In this document: positions 56,733-63,528 of the stretch, in pieces
Numbering within the stretch: the stretch's first letter is position 1
Layout of the letters: each line of letters begins with the position of its first letter
DNA from: Eledone cirrhosa
Taxonomy: Eukaryota > Mollusca > Cephalopoda > Octopoda > Eledonidae
Reading direction: 5' to 3'
DNA length: 64,000 bases
Assembly (NCBI GenBank): GCA_964016885.1
Contig: OZ024740.1
Location: 204,138,929-204,202,928 of the forward strand
Notes under the pieces: model-generated
Told to the model about the DNA's origin: nothing
The model's input: the letters and a program-made list of their open reading frames with translations, nothing else
The model's database searches: none
Translations under genes and position numbers: made by a program

Positions 56733-58020
56733 TTGAATACCACTGTCTGGGTGTGTTGTATCTACAGATGTAGAGATATATACTGGACAGTAGAGAGATG
56801 TGACACTATGTCCCCTACCATTGAATACCACTGTCAGGGTGTGTTGTATCTACATATGTAAAGATATCTACTGGACAGTAGAGAGACGTTACACTATGTC
56901 CCCTACCATTCAATACCACTGTCTGGGTGTGTTGTATCTACAGATGTAGAGATATATACTGAACAGTAGAGAGACGTTACACTATGTCCCCTACCATTCA
57001 ATACCACTGTCAGGGTGTGTTGTATCTAGAGGTATAGAGATATATACTGGATAGTAGAGAGACGTTACACTATGTCCCGTACCATTGAATACCACTGTCT
57101 GGGTGTGTTGTATCTACAAGTATAGAGATATATACTGGATAGTACCGAGACGTTACACTATGTCCCCTACCATTGAATACCACTGTCAGGGTGTGTTGTA
57201 TCTACAGATATAGAGATATATACTGGACAGTAGAAAGACGTTACACTATGTCCCCTACCATTCAATACCACTGTCAGGGTGTGTTGTATCTACAGATATA
57301 GAGATATATACTGGACAGAAGAGAGACGTTACACTATGTACCCTACCATGGAATACCACTGTCAGGGTGTGTTGTATCTACAGATATAGAGATATAAACT
57401 GGACAGTAGAGAGACGTTACACTATGTCCCCTACCATTGAATACCACTGTCAGGGTGTGTTATATCTACAGATGTAGAGATATATACTGGGCAGTAGAGA
57501 GACGTTAGACTATGTCCCCTACCATTGAATACCACTGTCAGCGTGTGTTGTATCTACAGGTATAGAGATATACACTGGACAGTAGAGAGACGTTACACTA
57601 TGTCCCCTACCATTGAATACCACTGTCAGGGTGTGTTGTATCTACAGATTTGCGAAATATACTGGACAGTAGAGAGACGTGACACTATGTCCCCTACCAT
57701 TGAATACCACTGTCAGGGTGTGTTGTGTCTACAGATATAGAGATATATACTGGACAGTAGAGAGACGTTACACTATGCCCCCTACCATTGAATACCACTG
57801 TCTGGGTGTGTTGTATCTACAGATATAGAGATATATACTGGACAGTAGAGAGACGTTACACTATGTACCCTACCATTGAATACCACTGTCAGGGTGTGTT
57901 GTATCTACAGATGTAGAGATATACACTGGACAGTAGAGAAACGTTACACTATGTCCCCTACCATTGAATACCACTGTCAGGGTGTGTTGTATCTACAGAT
58001 ATAGAGATATATACTGGACA
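56733..58020 (+). repeat. Partial third copy of the 4.8-kb repeat
   Basis: The first landmark of the unit recurs 4,657 bp after the second copy, and the GATTTGCG monomer lies at 57,645, 4,391 bp after 53,254. About three monomers are missing between those points. The TATGCCCCCTACC, TATGTACCCTACC and GAGAAACG monomers that follow GATTTGCG in copies 1 and 2 are all present in order up to about 57,950. The match to the unit then ends. Confidence 0.82.
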
Positions 58021-59610
58021 GTAGAGAGACGTTACACTATGTCCCCTACCATTGAATACCACTGTCTGTGTGTGTTGTATCTACAAGTATAGAGATATAT
58101 ACTGGACAGTAGAGGGGTTACAATATGTCCCCTACCATTGAATACCACTGTCAGGGTGTGTTGTATCTACAGATATAGAGATATATACTGGACAGTAGAG
58201 AGACGTTACACTATGTCCCCTACCATTGAATACCACTGTCTGGGTGTGTTGTATCTTCAGATATAGAGATATATACTGGACAGTAGAGGGGTTACACTAT
58301 GTCCCCTACCATTCAATACCACTGTCAATGTGTGTTGTATCTACAGATATAGAGATATATACTGGACAGTAGAGAGACGTTACACTATGTACCCTACCAT
58401 TGAATACCACTGTCTGGGTGTGTTGTATCTACAGGTATAGAGATATATACTGGACAGTAGAGAGACGTTACACTATGTCCCCTACCATTGAATACCACTG
58501 TCAGGGTGTGTTGTATCTACAGATATAGAGATATATACTGGACAGTAGAGAGACGTTACACTATGTCCCCTACCATTGAATACCACTGTCAGGGTGTGTT
58601 GTATCTACAGATATAGAGATATATACTGGACAGTAGAGGGGTTACACTATGTCCCCTACCATTCAATACCACTGTCAATGTGTGTTGTATCTACAGATAT
58701 AGAGATATATACTGGACAGTAGAGAGACGTTACACTATGTACCCTACCATTGAATACCACTGTCAGGGTGTGTTGTATCTACAGATGTAGAGATATATAC
58801 TGGACAGTAGAGAGTCGTTACACTATGTCCCCTACCATTGAATACCACTGTCAGGGTGTGTTGTATCTACAGATGTAGAGATATATACTGGACAGTAGAG
58901 AGACGTTTCACTATGTCCCCTACCATTGAATACCACTGTCAGGGTGTGTTGTATCTACAGATGTAGAGATATATACTGGACAGTAGAGAGATGTTACACT
59001 ATGTCCCCTACCATTGAATACCACTGTCAGGGTGTGTTGTATCTACAGATATAGAGATATATACTGGACAGTAGAGAGACGTTACACTATGTCCCCTACC
59101 ATTGAATACCACTGTCAGGGTGTGTTGTATCTACAGATATAGAGATATATACTGGACATTAGAGGGGTTACACTATGTCCCCTACCATTCAATACCACTG
59201 TCAGGGTGTGTTGTATCTACAGATATAGAGATATATACTGGACAGTAGGGAGACGTTACACTATGTACCCTACCATTGAATACCACTGTCAGGGTATGTT
59301 GTATCTACAGATATAGAGATATATACTGGACATTAGAGGGGTTACACTATGTCCCCTACCATTCAATACCACTGTCAATGTGTGTTGTATCTTCAGATGT
59401 AGAGATATATACTGGACAGTAGAGAGACGTTACACTATGTCCCCTACCATTGAATACCACTGTCAATGTGTGTTGTATCTACAGATATAGAGATATATAC
59501 TGGACAGTAGAGAGACGTTACACTATGTCCCCTACCATTCAATACCACTGTCAATGTGTGTTGTATCTTCAGATGTAGAGATATATACTGGGCAGTAGAG
59601 AGAGGTTACA
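58021..59610 (+). repeat. Right-margin satellite with short local repeats
   Basis: Many monomers here carry CACTGTCAATGTGTG (near 58,322, 58,672, 59,368, 59,459 and 59,548). The AGAGGGGTTAC block recurs 350 bp apart (58,281 and 58,631), and a GGACATTAGAGGGG monomer recurs 174 bp apart (about 59,155 and 59,329). Large macro-repeats are absent. Short-period duplications near an array edge fit lower exchange with the array core. Confidence 0.8.
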
Positions 59611-59880
59611 CCATGTCCAAACTGTCACACTGTATCCCATAATATCCACTGTCAGGGTGTCTAGTATTTACAGATATTCAGATATATACTGGACAGTTGA
59701 GGGGTTACAATATGTCCCATACCATTCAATACTACTGTTGGTGTACTGTAGTTACAGATATAGAGAAATATACAGTAGAAAGAGGTTATATACACTGGAC
59801 AGTAGAAAGTGGTTATATACACTGTCCAAACTGTCACACTATACTTCATACCATTCATCACTACAGGTTAGAATGTTCTA
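59611..59880 (+). repeat. Degenerate satellite edge
   Basis: Diverged monomers remain recognisable by CCACTGTCAGGGTGTC, CAGATATATACTGGACAG and CATACCATTCAATAC, but with many substitutions and irregular length. An 18-bp direct repeat (TGTCCAAACTGTCACACT) lies at 59,614-59,631 and 59,823-59,840. A 27-bp tandem duplication, CAGTAGAAAG followed by GGTTATATACACTG-type sequence, covers 59,773-59,799 and 59,800-59,826. Beyond about 59,880 I see no satellite similarity. Such decay at an array boundary is expected when edge copies escape homogenisation. Confidence 0.85.
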
Positions 59881-60535
59881 TATATTCCTCAACTAAACAG
59901 ACAAAGACGATAGATCTGTGTGCTGTATTTCATCATTCGAACGACTACCTGCATGCTCGGTTAGGGTTGACTTGATCAAAAACACCACAGTGTTTGGTTA
60001 TTAATTCATTTGATAGAATATGAACCTTTATAAATCCACTCAGTTTTATATTATCGAATTTTACCGTTCAATAAGTAAATGTCTGCTCCCCAAACCACTA
60101 CTTTTCTCCAGGAATTAGATATCAATAAGTTATTTTGATATTAAAATAAATATACATGAAAGAAGGTCCTTAATTTTGATAATTTTGATATATAGATAAG
60201 TTATTTTGATGCAGTGATAGATATGCTGCAATTTGTAAACACATAAGTCTATGTAACTTACAATTATTACATAATATATTCAATAATGTCAGACCTATCA
60301 ACTCTCCCCGTCGGACGGGGAGATCTCCCGCCTACATCGGGGGGCGTGAGAGATGTCTTCTCTTGTGAAAATGGGTATAGCTTTCATTATATAAAATCTC
60401 CCCATTTTACCTCATTTCTCTCCGTTTTGGGGCAACTTTTGTTCATGGTATTCCCTATCAGGGTTTTTAGAAGTTGGCAGGTCTGCAATGTAGTTCACAT
60501 CGAAATGGCGGGCTAAGTGGTTACTTACTCGCAAT
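59881..60535. other. AT-rich spacer without a recognisable gene
   Basis: Unique sequence between the satellite edge and the LINE relic, very AT-rich from about 59,990 to 60,290. A 15-bp direct repeat, ATAAGTTATTTTGAT, lies at 60,125-60,139 and 60,196-60,210. The second half (60,290-60,535) is less AT-rich and has a G/C-rich palindrome. Short open frames here (for example 60,286-60,516) show no family resemblance or low-complexity signature that would support a gene. The left boundary of the LINE relic is not defined and could lie within the last 100 bases of this segment. Confidence 0.6.
60303..60323. repeat. 21-bp near-perfect palindrome
   Basis: Ten-base arms TCTCCCCGTC (60,303-60,312) and GACGGGGAGA (60,314-60,323) are exact reverse complements around a single central G. 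Further G/C-rich runs follow (TCTCCCG near 60,324 and CGGGGGGCG near 60,338). It stands out against AT-rich surroundings. It could be the remnant of a mobile-element end or a protein-binding site. Nothing else in the sequence decides this. Confidence 0.7.
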
Positions 60536-60639
60536 ATGAATGCTCAGCCGTATAATAATCTCAGAATATATCTCATTAAGTTTGCATCTCGGCACCTGGG
60601 GAGACAAATCCATGCTGTTCAACAGCGTCGTCGGACTCT

Positions 60640-61753
60640 GGACGGATGGATCGATGAAGTTGCGCGTCCGTTATCTACTATTGCCTGCCGTCGTGCCTTG
60701 CTCCTGTTCGCACCTCAACAAATTGGAACGTCTGCTCTTCCGCTTTTTGTGGAATGGACAGATTCTATTGGTGAGGTGGTCCATCTACATGGAGGGTTGG
60801 GCATGCCGTGAATTATGACGCTTAAACATGCGCTGAGGCTATGGTATCTTCAGATATTCTTAAACGATAAACAGACCCTTCCACAGCTCGTCTCTTTGAC
60901 TAAGCTGGAGTCCTGGGTCAAGAAGAGACCCTGACTGGGCATCTGGCATCTGGAATGTTGCCAGGCGCTCACTGCCCTCTACAGGGAGGACTACGAGGTC
61001 AGTGGAAATTCCACTCTTGAGTTCTATAGAGGATTACTGGTGGGCTAGTGCGATGAGGCTCTCGGAGAAGCGCTGGGCGTCGATGAAATCGAACTGACCA
61101 GGCTGTTCCGAAGGACTTTTGAGCCTGTGACTATGGATAATTTCCAGAACTCCCTTGCTTGGCAGTGTTACGGGAGGGGGCACTGCCGGTTGGAGAACTC
61201 TACAGGCACAGAAGTGCTGTCAGACGGACCTTCCCAAGTTGTGCGTAGAGCGACAAAACTGTTCTGCACGCATTCGTCCAGTGTCCGTGCATTGTGGAGT
61301 TATGTCGAATAGATGTTGTCGCGTGGAGAACGGATCAGGCTATCGGCCGAGTCCATAGTGAAGATCGACCCACCGTCTTCTTTTGGCCAGGAAGGGCAGG
61401 CAATTTTCCTCTGTCTGGTGGCAGTAGCGAAAGAGGTTGTATGGTGGACGAGGTTGAAAGGACTGAAGACAGACACTTTTCTCTTCGGCCAATCCCTCAT
61501 CAACTCTTTCAAGTTTCACTTGGAAAGGAAGGTGAGTGTGGAGAGAGAAGTGCTGCCCCCCAGTACATTTGCTGAAAGGTGGGTGAATGTGGCGAGAATG
61601 GCCCGTGTGAGTGGGCCTACTCTGATCATGCGCCTGTATGTTGGTAAATTTGAGGAGGAGAGGGGTGCCCTTCGCGGGTGCTCTCGAAGCGTCGGGTTGT
61701 TCAGGATTGGTGGGGTACCTGAGTCAACCATGGGTGGTTATCCCCCCTATTGA
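60640..61753 (+). pseudogene. LINE ORF2 C-terminal relic (reverse transcriptase tail)
   Basis: Similarity starts with residues RYLLLPAVVPCSCS and KLERLLFRFLWNG (about 60,660-60,755). These match the known LINE pattern of a hydrophobic 'LP...' segment followed by 'LERL.FRFLW'. The reading then moves to another frame with GGLGMP (about 60,793-60,808) and KHALRLWYLQIFLND. That frame (60,536 phase) runs to the final TGA at 61,751-61,753 but is broken by TGA at 60,809 and 60,932 and TAG at 61,046 and 61,310. It is also shifted briefly around the zinc finger (about 61,234-61,287). The end holds FLCLVAVAKEVVWWTRLKG, a tail typical of Tx1-like ORF2 proteins. The endonuclease and the catalytic RT motifs are absent, so no activity is possible. 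Subclade assignment to L1/Tx1-like is from recognition, not a search. Confidence 0.78.
61234..61287 (+). other. Decayed C-terminal CCHC finger of LINE ORF2
   Basis: In the third reading phase (codons starting 61,234) the relic reads P-S-C-A-stop-S-D-K-T-V-L-H-A-F-V-Q-C-P. This gives Cys at 61,240, His at 61,267 and Cys at 61,282, that is H-x4-C. It is the usual C-terminal zinc-finger signature of many LINE ORF2 proteins, here missing the first Cys (TTC, Phe, at 61,231) and broken by TAG at 61,246. The continuation SVRALWSYVE is in the main phase, so a one-base shift lies near 61,285. Confidence 0.7.
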
Positions 61754-61892
61754 AGAATTTTTCATTGTTGTATTTTTCTTGTTATTTTGTTATTGTTATT
61801 TATATTTTTACACGTTATATATGTAAACCCCCACTGTCCCTGTCTTTTGTGTTGTCCCCTATATATCGGCCCTTGTGGCCAATAAATTAAAC
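61754..61892 (+). other. LINE 3' UTR
   Basis: Non-coding, T-rich segment after the ORF2 terminal stop. It contains a GGCC-CTTGT-GGCC mini-hairpin at about 61,868-61,880 immediately before the AATAAA signal. A small stem directly before the tail is a frequent recognition feature in LINE 3' ends, so a role in template recognition by the element's RT is a reasonable inference. Confidence 0.6.
61881..61886 (+). promoter_or_regulatory. Polyadenylation signal AATAAA
   Basis: Canonical AATAAA seven bases before the (ATT)n tail of the LINE relic, in the GGCCAATAAATTAAAC context. Position and orientation fit the 3' processing signal of the element's transcript. Confidence 0.7.
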
Positions 61893-61912
61893 TATTATTA
61901 TTATTATTATTA
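61893..61912 (+). repeat. (ATT)n microsatellite tail of the LINE relic
   Basis: Six perfect ATT units (61,894-61,911). Many LINEs end in a short simple repeat rather than poly(A). It marks the 3' terminus of the first element and the junction with the next. Confidence 0.85.
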
Positions 61913-61917
61913 ATATT

Positions 61918-62128
61918 GCGTCTGAACGGACGTCTTTTTGCTCGCTCTCGTAAGTTTATTTATTTACCTGTCAAAACTTATTTATTGAATTTTTTGTTGT
62001 TGTGTAAGGCATACAAGCACTTGAACTTTGCCCTGTGAAGGGGAAAGAATAATATTTGGGCCTTTTGGCCCAAATATTTGAACTCTTTTACATTTTAAAA
62101 AATAATCGAAAGAAAAAAGAAAAAAAAC
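61918..62128 (+). other. Presumed LINE 5' UTR or internal promoter region
   Basis: Non-coding leader with GCTCGCTCTCG at its start and AT-rich runs (ATTTATTTAC, TTATTTATTG). It ends in a purine-rich stretch just before ATG 62,129. LINEs usually carry an internal promoter here. I could not identify a specific element beyond the hairpin listed separately. Confidence 0.5.
62051..62078 (+). repeat. Perfect 12-bp stem hairpin with TTTT loop in LINE leader
   Basis: AATATTTGGGCC (62,051-62,062), loop TTTT (62,063-62,066), GGCCCAAATATT (62,067-62,078): 12 of 12 bases pair. It lies about 50 bases upstream of the first ATG. It could act in the RNA as a structural or translational element. It is not followed by a T run, so it does not look like a terminator. 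Confidence 0.8.
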
Positions 62129-62577
62129 ATGGCTGAGCCACGCCCCCAGCGATCTGTCTGTTGTCGTATGACAAAGACGTAAAAGTTGAGAGGAGCGCTA
62201 CGGCGAAATTAACAGAAATTGATACAACAGACACTACCACAAACAATGTAAACAAAGACAGCAATGATAACGACACTGAAAACTCTAATTTTGAAAAAAA
62301 TGACAGTAACAGCGACAACGAAAATACAGATATCAACACCACTAACATGAAAACAAATAGCGACAACACCAACAGCAACAATACCAACTGCACCGAGAAC
62401 AACGGCGGCACTAAAGACAACAATGATAACAGCGACAGTGATAACAACAACACCAACAAGAACAACGACAACAACAACAACACTCCCAACGACAACAAGA
62501 AGAACACTTTTTCAAAAAAGAGGCCATGCTTCAACATGGACCTCTCAAACAAAGATGAAAAGTTGGCCCAGGCCTGA
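62129..62577 (+). pseudogene. LINE ORF1, N-terminal part (Asn/Asp/Thr-rich)
   Basis: ATG at 62,129 has a good initiation context (AAACATGG), but its frame ends after 17 codons at a TAA (62,180-62,182). The long frame that continues into the zinc-knuckle region opens one phase away, after TGA 62,134. It has no ATG before 62,347. A one-base shift near 62,160 is the simplest explanation, making this start a lesion. The open part (about 62,161-62,574) is strongly biased to Asn, Asp, Thr and Ser encoded by AAC/GAC/ACA-type triplets, a low-complexity and probably disordered segment. It ends SKKRPCFNMDLSNKDEKLAQ and meets an in-frame TGA at 62,575. The sequence after that TGA continues in the same frame with KLIKQEQTWANLTV, so the stop looks like a nonsense mutation rather than a true end. 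Confidence 0.65.
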
Positions 62578-63528
62578 AAGCTCATCAAGCAAGAGCAAAC
62601 CTGGGCCAACTTAACTGTCTCGGTAGAAGCTATTGAGGCAGTGGAGCGCAGAACGGTGCATTATAGATGCATCTCAGCACAAACCAAAAGGGCAGCTTTA
62701 ATCCCACAAGAAGATGTCGAAGTCGCGCTGAGGTGCATCAGAGAAGACACCCAGTACATAGAGAGGGGCAGACAGTACGGCACAATTTCGGTGTTGTTCA
62801 AGTCAGAAGCCCTCGCTATGAAACACGCTATGACTCCTTGCAAAACCAGCAAGGTCATAATGAACCCCTCCCACATGGGAAAAAGAACGGTCCGTATCCG
62901 CATTCCCAGAATCCCACCAGGACTTGACATGTGGTGGCTTCTGGGATGTGTGATTGTGGAGGGGACGGATATCGTCCCTATAGAAGTGACCAGAACGGCC
63001 AGAGAGGACTGGTCCGGGGTTGACCTGGAGATCCTTCTCCAGATCAGGCCCGAGAATGTGAAGACAATCCCGGACCACATCCGCCTTCAGAATGGGACGG
63101 TCATTCACATTATGACCGAAGGCAAAAGGCCGCAGTGTTTTGTTTGTGGGGAAAAAACCCATTTGCGAGCCTTCTGCCCTCAACTGCTGAAAGAGGCAAG
63201 GGGTCGAAAGGCTCCACTGCTGCCGACGCCGGGGCGAGGACCACAACCAACACCAGCACCTGCAAAACCACCAACAACAACACCAATAGAAAGACCACCA
63301 CCAACATTGACCACCCAGGGAGAAAACGAGGAAAGCTGTCAAATTCCCCCTCCCCCCAAAATACACACACCAATAAAACCAGAAACATACATACAGACAC
63401 ACTTACAGACACAGACCCCTCATCTACCAGTAGTGAAAATGAGGGAAAACCAAAATCCCCCAAAATACAAAAAAGGAAACATAAAAAGAAAAAAAAAACT
63501 CAACAAAGCACAAAATCACCCACAATAA
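62578..63528 (+). CDS. LINE ORF1, central gag-like region with CCHC zinc knuckle
   Basis: Open from the TGA at 62,575 to TAA 63,526-63,528; the first in-frame initiator-like codon is GTG 62,641. Counting from there it is 295 residues. Residues 1-160 form an RNA-binding-like region (RKRIPRIPPGLDMWWLL-type segment, then WSGVDLEILLQIRPENV and RLQNGTVIHIMTEGKRP). A CCHC knuckle follows: Cys166, Cys169, His174, Cys179 (C-x2-C-x4-H-x4-C). Residues from about 190 on are Pro/Thr/Lys-rich and low complexity. This layout is that of LINE ORF1 proteins of the Tx1-like type, which bind element RNA as a chaperone in the ribonucleoprotein. It is one piece of a larger ORF1. The upstream TGA and the downstream frame change mean it is unlikely to make a complete protein. 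The host-gene alternative (a ZCCHC3-like protein) is less likely given the adjoining LINE tail and lesions. Confidence 0.72.
   Translation, partial: KLIKQEQTWANLTVSVEAIEAVERRTVHYRCISAQTKRAALIPQEDVEVALRCIREDTQYIERGRQYGTISVLFKSEALAMKHAMTPCKTSKVIMNPSHMGKRTVRIRIPRIPPGLDMWWLLGCVIVEGTDIVPIEVTRTAREDWSGVDLEILLQIRPENVKTIPDHIRLQNGTVIHIMTEGKRPQCFVCGEKTHLRAFCPQLLKEARGRKAPLLPTPGRGPQPTPAPAKPPTTTPIERPPPTLTTQGENEESCQIPPPPKIHTPIKPETYIQTHLQTQTPHLPVVKMRENQNPPKYKKGNIKRKKKLNKAQNHPQ
63136..63177 (+). other. CCHC zinc knuckle (C-x2-C-x4-H-x4-C)
   Basis: Codons for Cys at 63,136 and 63,145, His at 63,160 and Cys at 63,175, in the peptide QCFVCGEKTHLRAFCP. The spacing is exactly that of retroelement nucleic-acid-binding knuckles. 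All four zinc ligands are intact, in contrast to the decayed finger in the first element. Confidence 0.9.
63489..63498 (+). repeat. A10 homopolymer at the ORF1 frame change
   Basis: A run of ten A bases at the end of the Lys-rich part of ORF1. The frame upstream closes at 63,526, while another frame is open from before this run to the end of the window. A one-base slip here, in the genome or in sequencing, would account for the change. A shorter A6 run at about 63,469-63,474 is a second candidate. Confidence 0.6.

Larger units (their letters stand above)
1..59610 (+). repeat. 88-bp tandem satellite array, about 675 monomers
   Basis: A continuous head-to-tail array with a basic period of 88 bp; for example, the phrase CAGGTATAGAGATATATACT starts at 1 and its partner starts at 89. 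Landmarks in each monomer, in order, are GATATATACTGGACAGTAG, GACGTTACACTATG, ACCATTGAATACC and ACTGTCAGGGTGTG. The typical unit has 36 G/C in 88 bases and one CpG. Common alternative states are AGATATAG/AGGTATAG/AGATGTAG/AAGTATAG, ATTGAA/ATTCAA, TCAGGG/TCTGGG, and GGACAG/GGATAG. Most monomers are 88 bp. Recurring length variants are 87 bp (CCCC to CCC, or GCGAAATA), 86 bp (AGAGGGGTTAC) and a few of 89 or 92 bp. All copies are in one orientation, no foreign insertion was seen, and the left end is cut by the window. I do not recognise it as a named satellite. A centromeric or other heterochromatic location is plausible but not shown. Confidence 0.98.
60536..61912 (+). mobile_element. 5'-truncated LINE (non-LTR) retrotransposon, 3' end
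   Basis: The segment holds the C-terminal part of a LINE reverse-transcriptase ORF, a short 3' UTR, a polyadenylation signal and an (ATT)n tail, in the order expected for a 5'-truncated LINE insertion in plus orientation. The protein relic resembles the region after the RT core in L1/Tx1-like elements: the hydrophobic helix before the FRFLW motif, GGLGMP, a CCHC-like HAFVQCP finger and a basic tail. The 5' limit is uncertain, and no target-site duplication could be verified. Whether it belongs to the same family as the following element cannot be judged, because the two show non-overlapping parts. Confidence 0.8.

Noticed and set aside
1..59610. Protein-coding genes for a repeated peptide containing RDIYWTVERRYTM
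   Set aside because: The open stretches depend only on a one-base deletion in a satellite monomer, start mostly at TTG, end at the same TAG, occur on both strands, and lack any sign of selection on the frame.
1..59610. CRISPR array
   Set aside because: The repeats are contiguous 88-bp monomers with no unique spacers, and the context is eukaryotic.
1..59610. Centromere assignment
   Set aside because: Size and higher-order structure are compatible, but I see no CENP-B-box-like motif and sequence alone cannot show centromere function.
1..59610. TATA-box promoters in each monomer (GATATATACTGG)
   Set aside because: An AT-rich motif repeated with the satellite, with no initiator or downstream transcript evidence.
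59955..59970. Telomere repeat (GGTTAGGGTT)
   Set aside because: Only one and a half units; chance occurrence in unique sequence.
60286..60516. 76-codon open frame in the spacer
   Set aside because: No recognisable domain, unremarkable length for chance, and it overlaps the palindrome segment.
62088..62609. 173-codon minus-strand open frame rich in Leu, Ser and Val
   Set aside because: It is the antisense of the AAC/GAC/ACA-type triplets of the LINE ORF1 N-terminal region; hydrophobic composition follows from that codon bias.
62578..63528. Host ZCCHC-type gene
   Set aside because: The adjoining LINE 3' tail, leader, low-complexity N-terminus and multiple lesions fit a retrotransposon ORF1 better than a host gene.
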